Positions 26,200 through 34,060 of a stretch of 64,000 nucleotides of DNA are shown one piece after another. The stretch is taken from contig CAVVOG010000003.1 of the NCBI GenBank assembly GCA_963749895.1, forward strand, positions 310,001 through 374,000, in the 5' to 3' direction. Position 1 is the stretch's first letter. Each line of letters starts with the position of its first letter. Origin of the DNA: AC-51 sp963749895. GTDB taxonomy: Bacteria; Actinomycetota; UBA4738; HRBIN12. Position numbers and translations under genes: made by a program. The notes below the pieces were generated by a model. It ran no database searches, had not been told where the DNA came from, and saw only the letters and a list, made by a program, of their open reading frames with translations.

Positions 26200-26544
26200 T
26201 CCATCCATGGGAGGTCTCGTGCCCTGGATCGCTCGGGTCTTTCGGCCCGTGCTCGCCCGACCGCGGACCCGGAGGATGGGCGCTGCATCACGGCGGCGTC
26301 GCCCCGGCCCCCCTGGGGTGAGACGGCCAGCCATCGCGTAGCGGAACAGCGGCCCCATCGGGCGCCCTTCGGGTCGGCTCGGTGGGGTGCTGTTCTGTCT
26401 GCGGGCCGATCGTGGGCTTCAGGTTGTGGAGTTCGTGCGTCGCGGATCAGGCGGAGCCGGCGTCACCCATCACGCGAAAGACGCGTCACCCATCAGCCGG
26501 AGCCGAAGGGTGACGCGTCAGCCGGAACCACACACCTGATCCGG
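26200..26544. other. Intergenic stretch without a convincing gene
   Basis: 345 bases between the GMC gene and tRNA-Lys. A 44-codon frame from 26207 is arginine/proline-rich and looks like noncoding GC-rich sequence. The right half holds a long inverted repeat (26480-26519) and several imperfect copies of GTCACCCATCA. Confidence 0.6.
26480..26519. terminator. Long hairpin between the GMC gene and the tRNA pair
   Basis: The perfect 12-bp arms GACGCGTCACCC (26480-26491) and GGGTGACGCGTC (26508-26519) have a 16-base loop. It could terminate transcripts from either side (GMC gene from the left, tRNAs from the right). No T-run follows. Confidence 0.5.
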
Positions 26545-26617
26545 TGGGCCCCCGGGGACTCGAACCCCGAACCTGCGGATTAAGAGTCCGTTGCTCTGCC
26601 AATTGAGCTAGAGGCCC
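26545..26617 (-). tRNA. tRNA-Lys (anticodon CTT)
   Basis: 73 nt: acceptor GGGCCTC pairs with GGGGCCC (one G-U) plus A, anticodon loop CTCTTAA gives CTT, and the T-loop is TTCGAGT. It reads AAG. CCA is not encoded. Confidence 0.95.
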
Positions 26618-26661
26618 GCCGCAGGATACCAACTGCGACGAGGGCCCTGAGGGCAGACGAG

Positions 26662-26736
26662 GGCGACCGACGGGAATCGAACCCGCGACCCCCAGGACCA
26701 CAACCTGGTGCTCTAACCGACTGAGCTACGGCCGCC
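26662..26736 (-). tRNA. tRNA-His (anticodon GTG)
   Basis: 75 nt including the extra G at -1 that pairs with C73, the identity element of tRNA-His. Acceptor GCGGCCG pairs with CGGTCGC, and anticodon loop TTGTGGT gives GTG. It lies 44 bases upstream of tRNA-Lys in the same direction, probably one transcript. Confidence 0.95.
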
Positions 26737-26825
26737 GCGTGCCGGTCCATGGTAGCAACGGCGGCGCCGCTGGCCGGGGCCCAGGGTTGCCTTCCCCGTG
26801 TGCCTTGTGCGACCATCGCCGTTCC

Positions 26826-26842
26826 TGAACGACCGTTCAAAG
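26826..26842. promoter_or_regulatory. Palindrome TGAACG-AC-CGTTCA, shared motif upstream of aminotransferase 1
   Basis: TGAACG (26826-26831) and CGTTCA (26834-26839) form a perfect dyad. The wider pattern TGAACG-N5-TCAAAG recurs at 29044-29060 before the paralogous aminotransferase gene, which suggests a common regulator. Confidence 0.5.
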
Positions 26843-26889
26843 CCGATCACCGGGCCGCCGATCGCGGCCCACGACGGGAGGCGAGATCC

Positions 26890-28266
26890 GTGGCTGTGCG
26901 CGAGACGACCGAGTTCGACCTGGCGAGGGTCGACGAACTGATCGCACGCGAGGAGGCGGCGCTCGAGCCACGGCACCAGGCATCGATCGCGTTCCGCAAG
27001 GAGATCGAGCAGCACCTGGCCGGTGGTGTCGCCTCCAGCTGGCAGGACTCGCCGCCGCACGCGGTCTACGCCGAGCGGGGCGAGCGCAACCGGATCTACG
27101 ACATCGACGGGAACGAGTACATCGACTTCCACCTGGGCTACGGCGCGATGGTCGTCGGGCACGCCCACCCCGCGATCGTCGAGGCGATCGAGCGGCAGGC
27201 ACACCTGGGCACGCATTTCGCGCAGCCCACGCGGGACCTGGCGGTCGTCGGCGAGAACCTGTCGGAGCGCTTCGACCTCCCCCTGTGGCGGTTCATGAAC
27301 TCGGGGACCGAGGCCACGCTGGAGGCGATCCGGCTCATGCGCGCGAACACCGGGCGCGACATGGTCCTGAAGATCGAGGGGTCGTACCACGGCCACCACG
27401 ACTCGATCATGTTCAGCGTGGCGCCCGATCGTTCGGAGATCGGCGAGCGTGAGCACCCCGTCACGGTCCACCAGGCGATGGGGATCCCGCAGGCGTTCGC
27501 GGACCTGATCCGGGTGGTGCCCTTCAACGACCTCGACGAGGCACGCCGGGCCTTCGAGGAGAACCCCGGGCGCATCGCGGGGATGATCATCGAGCCCGCG
27601 ATGATGAACTGCGGCGTGATCCTGCCCGAGGAGGGCTACCTCCAGGGGTTGAAGGATCTCTGCCACGCGAACGGTGCGTACCTCGCCTACGACGAGGTGA
27701 AGACCGGCGCGACGCTCGCCTACGGTGGGGCGACGGAGGCGTTCGGCGTGACCCCCGACATCGTGTGCCTCGCGAAGGCGATCGGCGGTGGCACGCCGTG
27801 CGGCGCGGTCGGTGCCACCGAGGAGCTGTACGGGATCGTCGTGCGCAACGAGCACGACATCGCCGGCACGTTCAACGGCAACCCCCTCACGACGGCCGCG
27901 AGCGTCGCCACCCTCACCCAGGTCCTGACCCGCGACGTCTACCCACGACTGGACCAGCTCGATACGGTGATGAAGGCCGAGCTGGGCGCGGTGATCGACC
28001 GCTACGGGCTCCCGTGCTACGTGAGCGGGATCGGCGCGAAGGGCTCGGTGATCTACTCGAAGCAGCCGGTGCGCGAGTACCGCGACGCGGTCGGGATCGA
28101 CGAGCGCATCTCCTACCTGGCGTGGCTCTTCCAGCAGAACCGCGGCGTGTTCAAGTCGCCCTGGACCAAGCAGGAGACCTGGACGCTGTCGGTCTGGCAC
28201 ACGGAGGACGACGTGAAGCGCTACGTCGCGAACTTCGAGGAGTTCGCCGCCGCGCTGACCCAGTAG
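26890..28266 (+). CDS. Class III PLP aminotransferase, glutamate-1-semialdehyde aminomutase-like (paralog 1)
   Basis: 458 residues from the GTG at 26890, chosen because GGGAGG is just upstream. Class III signatures: YDIDGNEYIDFHLGYGAMVVGHAHP, FMNSGTEATLEAIRLMRA, the PLP aspartate region YLAYDEVKTGATLAYGG, Schiff-base lysine in LAKAIGGGTPCGAVG, and TFNGNPLTTAASVATL. The pattern follows HemL-like aminomutases and aminotransferases, but the insert ASSWQDSPPHAVYAERG and the tail HTEDDVKRYVANFEEFA are features shared with its paralog at 29082, not of HemL. The two genes are about 60% identical by eye. Substrate unknown. It is followed by a membrane protein gene. Confidence 0.85.
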   Translation: MAVRETTEFDLARVDELIAREEAALEPRHQASIAFRKEIEQHLAGGVASSWQDSPPHAVYAERGERNRIYDIDGNEYIDFHLGYGAMVVGHAHPAIVEAIERQAHLGTHFAQPTRDLAVVGENLSERFDLPLWRFMNSGTEATLEAIRLMRANTGRDMVLKIEGSYHGHHDSIMFSVAPDRSEIGEREHPVTVHQAMGIPQAFADLIRVVPFNDLDEARRAFEENPGRIAGMIIEPAMMNCGVILPEEGYLQGLKDLCHANGAYLAYDEVKTGATLAYGGATEAFGVTPDIVCLAKAIGGGTPCGAVGATEELYGIVVRNEHDIAGTFNGNPLTTAASVATLTQVLTRDVYPRLDQLDTVMKAELGAVIDRYGLPCYVSGIGAKGSVIYSKQPVREYRDAVGIDERISYLAWLFQQNRGVFKSPWTKQETWTLSVWHTEDDVKRYVANFEEFAAALTQ

Positions 28267-28330
28267 CGATCGGGGTCGGCCGTATCGTGCCTGCGGTACC
28301 CTCTGCGCTGCCCGAACCCAGGAGGAGCCC

Positions 28331-28999
28331 GTGAGCGCAGGAGACGACGGATCGACCGCGTCGGGAACGATGACGCGAGCTGAGATCGTCGACCGGCGCA
28401 TCGACATCCTGAGCGCGGTGATCCTGTCGCTCGCCACGGTCCTCGCCGCCTGGTCGGCGTTCCAGTCGGCGAAGTGGAGCGGCGAGCAGTCCGTCGCGTT
28501 CGCCAAGGCCAACGCGAACCGCACGGAATCGGTCCGCAACTCGACCCTCGCGGGACAGCAGACGCAGGTCGACGTCGCGACGTTCATCGGGTTCGCGGAC
28601 GCGTTCGCGGCCGACGAGCCGGAGTTGGCGGAGTTCTACCGGGATCGGGCAAGGGAGGAGTTCCGACCGGCGCTCGACGCCTGGCTGGCGCTCGAACCGC
28701 TGAAGAACCCCGACGCTCCGCCGACGCCGTTCGCCATGGAGGAGTACGCGCTCGCCTCGACCGCGGAGGCCGATCGCCTCGCCGAGGAGGCGGACCGGTT
28801 CGGGCAGCTGGCGCTCGACAACAACCAGCGCTCGGACAACTACGTCCTGTTGGCGGTGCTCTTCGCGTCGGTCCTGCTGTTCGCGGGTCTGGCCCCGAAG
28901 AGCCGCACCCTGCAGATCCAGGTCACGATGCTGACGATGGCCGGGATCATCCTGCTGGTCGGCGTGGGGTTCCTCCTCGCCTTCCCGAAGACGATCTGA
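28331..28999 (+). CDS. Membrane protein with long exterior or coiled middle (DUF4337-like)
   Basis: 222 residues from the GTG at 28331 (AGGAGGA upstream). One membrane helix near the N-terminus (residues about 28-45, with AWSAFQSAKWSGEQS following) and two at the C-terminus (about 168-185 and 194-216) enclose a charged helical middle region of about 115 residues. The first helix plus FQSAKWSGEQ resembles the DUF4337 layout; function unknown. It sits between the two class III aminotransferase paralogs, all on the same strand, with 64 and 82 bp gaps. Confidence 0.75.
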   Translation: MSAGDDGSTASGTMTRAEIVDRRIDILSAVILSLATVLAAWSAFQSAKWSGEQSVAFAKANANRTESVRNSTLAGQQTQVDVATFIGFADAFAADEPELAEFYRDRAREEFRPALDAWLALEPLKNPDAPPTPFAMEEYALASTAEADRLAEEADRFGQLALDNNQRSDNYVLLAVLFASVLLFAGLAPKSRTLQIQVTMLTMAGIILLVGVGFLLAFPKTI

Positions 29000-29024
29000 C
29001 AGGTCCCCCAGGGCCGGGCCGGGG

Positions 29025-29030
29025 TAGGCT
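29025..29030 (+). promoter_or_regulatory. -10 box (TAGGCT) upstream of aminotransferase 2
   Basis: TAGGCT lies 51 nt before the ATG at 29082. The leader contains the shared TGAACG-N5-TCAAAG motif and GGAGGG as ribosome site. Confidence 0.4.
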
Positions 29031-29043
29031 TGTCGGGCGGTAT

Positions 29044-29060
29044 TGAACGGTGAGTCAAAG
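29044..29060. promoter_or_regulatory. Shared motif TGAACG-N5-TCAAAG upstream of aminotransferase 2
   Basis: Matches the motif at 26826-26842 in the outer six bases on both sides with the same 5-bp spacer. Here the dyad is imperfect. Confidence 0.45.
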
Positions 29061-29081
29061 ACCCCGATGGAGGGCTGAACG

Positions 29082-30455
29082 ATGGGTGCGACCGAGACGG
29101 TGGAGATCGACCTCGGGCTGGTCGAGGAACTGACGAAGCGAGAGGTGGCGGCGCTCGACGAGAAGCACGCCCGGTCCCTGAGCTACCGCGAGGAGGCCAA
29201 GAGCCACCTGCCCGGCGGCGTGTCGTCGTCGTGGCAGAGCTGGCCGCCGCACCCGATCTACGTGGACCGCGGGCTCGGGTCGAGGGTGTGGGACATCGAC
29301 GGCAACGAGTACGTCGACTATCACAACGGGTACGGCGTGATGGTGATGGGCCACGCCCACCCGAAGATCGTCGAGGCGGTGCAGAAGCGCGTCGCCCTCG
29401 GCACGCACTTCGCGCAGCCGACCGAGGACGCCTTGCCGGTCGCCGAGCAGCTCGCGGAGCGCACGGGTCTGCCCTACTGGCGGTTCGGGAACTCCGGCAC
29501 CGAAGCGACGCTGGACGCGGTGCGGATCATGCGCGCCTCAACCGGTCGCGACCTGATCGTGAAGATCGAGGGCACGTACCACGGACATCACGACGCGCTG
29601 ATGGTCAGCGTGTTCCCGCCGCCGGACCTCGCCGGTCCGCGCGAGCACCCGAACTCCGTCCCACAGACGAAGGGCCTGATCCCCGGGACGACCGACTGGG
29701 TCGTGAACGTCCCGTTCAACGATCTCGAGGCAGCCCAGCGCGTGTTCGCCGAGCGTGGCGACGAGATCGCCGGGATGATCATCGAGCCGATCATGACGAA
29801 CTGCGGCGTGGTCCTGCCCGAGGAGGGGTACCTCGACGGCCTGAAGGAGACCTGCCACACCCACGGGGCGATGTTCGCCTACGACGAGGTGAAGACCGGG
29901 TTCACGGTCGGCTGGGGCGGCGCGATCGAGGTGTTCGGCGTGCAGCCCGACCTGGTTGCGTTCGCGAAGGCGCTCGGTGCGGGACTGCCGTGCGGCGCGA
30001 TCGGCGGCACCGAAGAGGCGATGGCGGGCGTGATCGCCGGTGAGATCGAGCAGGTCGGCACGTTCAACGGCAACCCGCTCACGATGGCTGCCGCTCGCGT
30101 GAACCTCGAAGAGGTCCTGACGAAGGACGCCTACGGGGAGTTCGACCGGATCAACGGTGTCCTCGACGGCTGCAACCGCGTGATCGAGGACTACAAGCTG
30201 CCCGCCTCGATGAAGCTCATCGCCGCGAAGGGCTCGATCGACTGGCACAAGGAGCCGATCCGCGAGTACCGCGATCTGTGGGAGATCGACGACCGGATCC
30301 CGCAGCTCGCGTGGCTGTGGCAGCTGAACCGCGGCGTGTTCAAGAGCCCCGGCTCGAAGTGGGAGTCCTGGACGACCTCGATCGTGCACACGGACGCCGA
30401 GGTGCAGCGCTACGTCGACAACTTCGAGGAGATGGCGGCCGCGATCACCGGGTGA
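29082..30455 (+). CDS. Class III PLP aminotransferase, glutamate-1-semialdehyde aminomutase-like (paralog 2)
   Basis: 457 residues, ATG with GGAGGG upstream. Same domain order as the gene at 26890: HLPGGVSSSWQSWPPHPIY, VWDIDGNEYVDYHNGYGVMV, WRFGNSGTEATLDAVRIM, EGTYHGHHDALMVSV, FAYDEVKTGFTVGWGG, Schiff-base lysine in FAKALGAGLPCGAIGGT, TFNGNPLTMAAARVNL. Differences cluster around the substrate side (VKTGFT versus VKTGAT; ALGAGL versus AIGGGT), so the two enzymes may act on different substrates. Tail HTDAEVQRYVDNFEEMA matches the paralog. A tandem duplication with the membrane gene between is likely. No tetrapyrrole genes are nearby, which argues against a HemL role. Confidence 0.85.
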   Translation: MGATETVEIDLGLVEELTKREVAALDEKHARSLSYREEAKSHLPGGVSSSWQSWPPHPIYVDRGLGSRVWDIDGNEYVDYHNGYGVMVMGHAHPKIVEAVQKRVALGTHFAQPTEDALPVAEQLAERTGLPYWRFGNSGTEATLDAVRIMRASTGRDLIVKIEGTYHGHHDALMVSVFPPPDLAGPREHPNSVPQTKGLIPGTTDWVVNVPFNDLEAAQRVFAERGDEIAGMIIEPIMTNCGVVLPEEGYLDGLKETCHTHGAMFAYDEVKTGFTVGWGGAIEVFGVQPDLVAFAKALGAGLPCGAIGGTEEAMAGVIAGEIEQVGTFNGNPLTMAAARVNLEEVLTKDAYGEFDRINGVLDGCNRVIEDYKLPASMKLIAAKGSIDWHKEPIREYRDLWEIDDRIPQLAWLWQLNRGVFKSPGSKWESWTTSIVHTDAEVQRYVDNFEEMAAAITG

Positions 30456-30490
30456 GGCCGAGGTTCCCACCTTCCCCGGGTGGCCGGGGG

Positions 30491-30496
30491 TAGTGT
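30491..30496 (+). promoter_or_regulatory. -10 box (TAGTGT) of a leaderless promoter
   Basis: TAGTGT ends 7 nt before the GTG at 30504. Confidence 0.55.
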
Positions 30497-30503
30497 CCGG
30501 CGC

Positions 30504-31715
30504 GTGAGCGACGAGCAGCGCTCGGCGTACGAGCACGAGGACATGCCGGGATGGGTGCCGGCCGCGATCCGCTTCGGGTCGCGCCGGTTGATGTTCGCCG
30601 TGGTCCTCGGCGGACTGATCTTCGTCTCGATCACCACGGTCTTCTCGAAGCTCGGCGGGTTCGCGACCAGTCTGCTGCTCGCGCTGTTCCTTTCTTTCGC
30701 GCTCGAGCCCGCCGTCGGCTACCTGTCGAACCGGCTCGGTTGGCGTCGGGGCATGGCCACGGCCGCGATGTTCCTGGCCGTGATCGGCGGGTTCGTGTTC
30801 ATCGTCGCGCTGATCGTGCCGGCCGTGGTGAGCGGGTTCCAGCAGCTCGTCGACAACGCGCCCGAGCTGATCGACCGGTTGGCGCGGTGGCTCGCGCGCA
30901 TCGGGATCGAGATCGACGCCGACGCCGCGGCTCAGAGCATCAGGGACAACGCGGACTCGATCGGCCAGTACGCGGCGAGCCTCGTCGGCGGCGTCTTCGG
31001 TGTCGCGTCGTCGCTGCTCGGCACGGTGTTCCAGTGGGCCACGATCGGGCTGTTCACGTTCTACATCGTGGCCGAGGGACCGCGCCTGCGTCGGGTGATC
31101 TGCGCGGCGCTGCCGCCCGAGCGCCAGGAGCGGGTGCTGTTCGTGTGGGAGCAGGCGATCTCGCAGACGGGCGGCTACTTCTACTCGCGGCTGCTGCTCG
31201 CGATCGTGAACGGGACCGGGATGTACATCACGCTGCGGATCGTGGAGGTGCCGTTCGCGGCGCCACTGGCGGTCTTCGAAGGCGTGGTGGCCGCGTTCAT
31301 CCCGATCGTGGGGACCTACATCGGCGGCGCCGTGCCGGTGATCGTGGCGCTCCTGACCTCGACCACCGCGGGCATCGCGTCGCTCGCGTACATCCTGATC
31401 TACCAACAGATCGAGAACTACCTCCTGAGCCCCCGGCTCACCGCGAAGACGATGTCGCTGCATCCTGCGGTCGCCTTCGGCGCGGCCATGATGGGCGGGG
31501 CGCTCGGTGGGCTGCTGATGGCGTTCCTCGCGCTGCCGGCGGCGGGGGTGATCCAGGCGGCGGTCAAGGAGTACGGTCGGCGCTACGACGTGGTCCACGG
31601 CGACCTGACGAAGGAACACGAGCCGACGCGGCGCCCCCCGAGCCCCAGCCTGTTCGCGAGGATCCGGACGCAGCTGCGCGAGGACGACAGGTCCGAGCCA
31701 CCCTCGCAGGGCTGA
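30504..31715 (+). CDS. AI-2E family transporter (PerM-like permease)
   Basis: 403 residues from the leaderless GTG at 30504. Eight or so membrane helices follow the AI-2E/DUF20 pattern: paired N-terminal helices, SFALEPAVGYLSNRLGWRRGMA, a large soluble loop (about residues 120-160), then the conserved GVVAAFIPIVGTYIGGAVPVI and LIYQQIENYLLSPRLTAKTMSLHP blocks. The C-terminal tail is long and charged. Family members include Na+/H+ antiporters and proposed autoinducer-2 exporters; the substrate here is not known. It precedes purE by 22 bases, but purE has its own leaderless promoter. Confidence 0.9.
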   Translation: MSDEQRSAYEHEDMPGWVPAAIRFGSRRLMFAVVLGGLIFVSITTVFSKLGGFATSLLLALFLSFALEPAVGYLSNRLGWRRGMATAAMFLAVIGGFVFIVALIVPAVVSGFQQLVDNAPELIDRLARWLARIGIEIDADAAAQSIRDNADSIGQYAASLVGGVFGVASSLLGTVFQWATIGLFTFYIVAEGPRLRRVICAALPPERQERVLFVWEQAISQTGGYFYSRLLLAIVNGTGMYITLRIVEVPFAAPLAVFEGVVAAFIPIVGTYIGGAVPVIVALLTSTTAGIASLAYILIYQQIENYLLSPRLTAKTMSLHPAVAFGAAMMGGALGGLLMAFLALPAAGVIQAAVKEYGRRYDVVHGDLTKEHEPTRRPPSPSLFARIRTQLREDDRSEPPSQG

Positions 31716-31724
31716 GGGCGTCGC

Positions 31725-31730
31725 TAGACT
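31725..31730 (+). promoter_or_regulatory. -10 box (TAGACT) of a leaderless promoter for purE
   Basis: TAGACT ends 7 nt before the ATG at 31738. No purine riboswitch-like structure fits in the space. Confidence 0.55.
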
Positions 31731-31737
31731 GCGCTCG

Positions 31738-32238
31738 ATGGTCGAGGCAACCCCGCTCGTCGGCGTCATCATGGGCTCCCGCTCCGACTGGGAGACGATG
31801 CGTCACGCGTGCGAGACCCTGGAGCAGCTCGGGGTGGCGTTCGAGACTCGGGTGGTGTCGGCGCACCGGACCCCGGACCTGATGGCGGAGTACGCGACGA
31901 CCGCCGCGGACCGAGGACTCAAGGTCGTGATCGCCGGTGCCGGGGGAGCGGCGCATCTGCCCGGGATGACGGCGGCGTACACGCACCTGCCGGTGCTGGG
32001 CGTCCCGGTCGAGTCCAAGGCGCTCAAGGGGATGGACTCGCTGCTCTCGATCGCGCAGATGCCGGCGGGGATCCCCGTCGGTACGCTCGCGATCGGTCGC
32101 AGCGGCGCGGTCAACGCGGCGCTGCTGGCCGCGGCGATCGTGGGGCTGTCCGACGACGGCATCCGGGACCGCCTGGTCGCCTTCCGGGCCTCGCAGACGC
32201 AGAGCGTGCTCGACGCACCGGATCCCGCCGGCGGGTGA
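31738..32238 (+). CDS. purE: N5-carboxyaminoimidazole ribonucleotide mutase
   Basis: 166 residues, class I PurE, which moves the carboxyl group of N5-CAIR to give CAIR in purine synthesis. Family signatures are GVIMGSRSDWETM (phosphate site), RVVSAHRTPDLM with the catalytic His, VIAGAGGAAHLPGMTAAYTHLPV, GVPVESKALKGMDSLLSI and MPAGIPVGTLAIG. Length is usual. The partner purK follows 5 bases after the stop, as needed for the two-step ATP-dependent route used by bacteria. Confidence 0.96.
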   Translation: MVEATPLVGVIMGSRSDWETMRHACETLEQLGVAFETRVVSAHRTPDLMAEYATTAADRGLKVVIAGAGGAAHLPGMTAAYTHLPVLGVPVESKALKGMDSLLSIAQMPAGIPVGTLAIGRSGAVNAALLAAAIVGLSDDGIRDRLVAFRASQTQSVLDAPDPAGG

Positions 32239-32243
32239 GGCCC

Positions 32244-33341
32244 GTGCGCGTCGGGATCGTCGGTGGCGGCCAGCTCGGCCGGATGCTCGCGATGGCCGGG
32301 CACGACCTGGGATTGACATGCACGACCCTCGACCCCGCGAAGGACTCGCCCGCCGCGCAGGTCGCGCCGGCGCTCGTGGGGGCCTACGACGACCGCGAGT
32401 CGCTGCTGGAACTGGCGGAGCGCAGCGACGTCGTCACCTACGAGTTCGAGAACGTCCCGGTCACCGCGGCGGGGTTCCTCGTCGAGCGCGGCACGATCGT
32501 GTCGCCACCGCCCGCGTCGCTCGAGGCCGCGCAGGACCGGCTGGTCGAGAAGACGCTGTTCACCGAGGTCGGGCTTCCCGTGCCCGCATACGCCGCGGTC
32601 CACGACCTGGATTCGCTGCACGAGGCGATCGCGGCGGTGGGGCTCCCGGGCGTGCTGAAGACGCGGCGGCTCGGCTACGACGGCAAGGGACAGTCGGTGT
32701 TGCACCATCCCGAGCTGGCGGAGGAGGCGTGGCGCGCCGTCGGCGAGGTGCCCGCGATCCTCGAGGCCTTCGTGCCGTTCGATCGCGAGGTGTCGATCGT
32801 CGCGGTCCGTGGCCGCGGGGGCGAGCTCCGATGCTGGCCGCTCGTCGAGAACATGCATCGGGACGGGATCCTGCGGACCTCGGTGGCTCCCGCGCCGGGT
32901 GTGACCCCTGAGCTCCAGGCGACCGCCGAGCGGCACGTGCGTGCGGTCGCCGAGCATCTCGGCCACGTCGGGGTCCTCGCGATCGAGCTGTTCGTCCACG
33001 AGGGAACCCTGCTGGGCAACGAGATGGCCCCGCGGGTCCACAACTCGGGGCACTGGACGATCGAGGGGTCCGAGACGAGCCAGTTCGAGAACCATCTGCG
33101 GGCGGTGTGCGGACTGCCGCTCGGTCCTACCGACATGGTCGGCGTCGCCGCGATGGTGAACCTGGTCGGCGTCGTGCCCGACCTGGCCGCGATGCTCGAG
33201 GTCCCCGGCGCCCACGTGCACCTGTACGGGAAGAGCCGGCGCCCCGGTCGCAAGCTCGGCCACGTGACGGTGCGGGCTGACGACGAAGGGGCGTTGCGGG
33301 AGCGACTCCTTCAGGTCTCGGCGCTCGCGTCCGATGCCTGA
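32244..33341 (+). CDS. purK: 5-(carboxyamino)imidazole ribonucleotide synthase
   Basis: 365 residues from the GTG at 32244, just after the purE stop, with GTGAGG as ribosome site. ATP-grasp enzyme making N5-CAIR from AIR, bicarbonate and ATP. N-terminal VGIVGGGQLGRMLAMAG, YEFENVP, the ATP-grasp core (LPGVLKTRRLGYDGKGQ; EAFVPFDREVSIVAVRG), and the metal and substrate region ELFVHEGTLLGNEMAPRVHNSGHWTIEG-type block (here split around GNEMAPRVHNSGHWT) all match PurK. It forms an operon with purE and the zinc-ribbon gene that starts 3 bases later. Confidence 0.96.
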   Translation: MRVGIVGGGQLGRMLAMAGHDLGLTCTTLDPAKDSPAAQVAPALVGAYDDRESLLELAERSDVVTYEFENVPVTAAGFLVERGTIVSPPPASLEAAQDRLVEKTLFTEVGLPVPAYAAVHDLDSLHEAIAAVGLPGVLKTRRLGYDGKGQSVLHHPELAEEAWRAVGEVPAILEAFVPFDREVSIVAVRGRGGELRCWPLVENMHRDGILRTSVAPAPGVTPELQATAERHVRAVAEHLGHVGVLAIELFVHEGTLLGNEMAPRVHNSGHWTIEGSETSQFENHLRAVCGLPLGPTDMVGVAAMVNLVGVVPDLAAMLEVPGAHVHLYGKSRRPGRKLGHVTVRADDEGALRERLLQVSALASDA

Positions 33342-33344
33342 GCA

Positions 33345-33614
33345 GTGGCGTACCTGACCTGCCCGGACTGCATGATGCCCAACCACGTGGGCGATTCGGC
33401 CGCCAAGTACATGTGCTTCTCCTGCTACGCGGAGATCGTCTTCGAGACGTGTGGCAGCTGCGGGTTCCGCCAGTCGATCCCGTTCCGTTGGCAGCGCGCG
33501 TACACCTGTGGCCGCTGCCTCGAGCGGTGCGACATCCCGCGCACCCGCCTGTACTCGACCGCCACGAAGGCGAACACGGTCGAGGGCTACGGGTACGTGT
33601 ACCCGAAGCTCTGA
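33345..33614 (+). CDS. Small zinc-ribbon protein with four CxxC motifs
   Basis: 89 residues from the GTG at 33345, 3 bases after the purK stop, so it is almost surely in the pur operon. Four CxxC pairs (CPDC, CFSC, CGSC, CGRC) give two potential zinc ribbons; a basic-aromatic stretch RQSIPFRWQRAY lies between the third and fourth, and the tail is aromatic (VEGYGYVYPKL). The family is not one I recognise. Two ribbons without an enzymatic domain suggest nucleic-acid or protein binding. No riboswitch or other control is visible apart from the operon. Confidence 0.75.
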   Translation: MAYLTCPDCMMPNHVGDSAAKYMCFSCYAEIVFETCGSCGFRQSIPFRWQRAYTCGRCLERCDIPRTRLYSTATKANTVEGYGYVYPKL

Positions 33615-33634
33615 CGTGCGGCACGCCAGCCTCG

Positions 33635-33680
33635 CGCGCCGGGCAGGATTCGAACCTGCGACCTCAGGACGAGAAGTCGC
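33635..33680 (-). repeat. 3' fragment of a tRNA-Arg gene, probable attachment-site relic
   Basis: A 31-bp segment (33634-33664) is identical to 35781-35811, the T-arm and acceptor strand of the intact tRNA-Arg. Similarity continues less exactly through the anticodon loop (CTTCT retained). The 5' half of the tRNA is missing. Orientation is the same as the intact gene, and the fragment is at the far end of the 2.2-kb interval downstream of that gene's 3' end, as expected for an integration footprint. Confidence 0.75.
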
Positions 33681-33780
33681 CTAGGCCGTGTGCGTCGGTG
33701 CGTCCGTATGTGCCCTGAACAGCGGGTTTGCGTACGCGCTGAGACCGGAAAGCCCCGACATGCGGGGTTGGATCTACACC

Positions 33781-33794
33781 GATTTGCCCTGGTT
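33781..33794. repeat. 14-bp direct repeat GATTTGCCCTGGTT, copy 1
   Basis: Identical to 35724-35737. Each copy lies just inside one end of the tRNA-Arg-bounded interval. Confidence 0.5.
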
Positions 33795-34060
33795 GCAGCC
33801 GGGTCATCAAGGGGTCACGTCCAGGCTGGCCGAGCTGCGCCGAACTCGTGCTCGGAGGCACCATGGAGCCCAAGTGTGGGTGTGGGCTGTGGTTGCTGGG
33901 TTCCTCCCTTCGGCGGTTGCAGGCTGTGTCGGGGTCGAAGGGCTCGGCGGTCACACGCGCGAGCCAACCGAGATGAAGACGCAGAATATCGGGGCCTTCT
34001 TCGACCCTACTTCGCGCCACGGTGCCGCATGACACTAGGCAGCTTTGGGGGTGTCGGGTC

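Larger units (their letters stand above)
33615..34060. other. Intergenic stretch with a tRNA-Arg 3' fragment and no convincing gene
   Basis: 446 bases. The first part is the tRNA-Arg remnant (33635-33680). The rest is of lower GC and shows rarer codons than neighbours in every frame; overlapping open frames of 110-170 codons have no recognisable motifs. It also contains the 14-bp word GATTTGCCCTGGTT (33781-33794), repeated at 35724-35737 near the intact tRNA-Arg. Confidence 0.6.

Noticed and set aside
26207..26341. 44-codon ORF after the GMC gene
   Set aside because: It is Arg/Pro-rich, has no good ribosome site or -10 spacing and resembles noncoding GC-rich sequence.
26890..30455. hemL (glutamate-1-semialdehyde aminomutase) for either class III aminotransferase
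   Set aside because: Two copies, no tetrapyrrole neighbours, and inserts and tails not found in HemL; only the general fold matches.
29538..31772. 744-codon open frame on the minus strand opposite aminotransferase 2 and the AI-2E permease gene
   Set aside because: Shadow of two genes with strong homology; rich in His, Arg and Asp from complementary codons.
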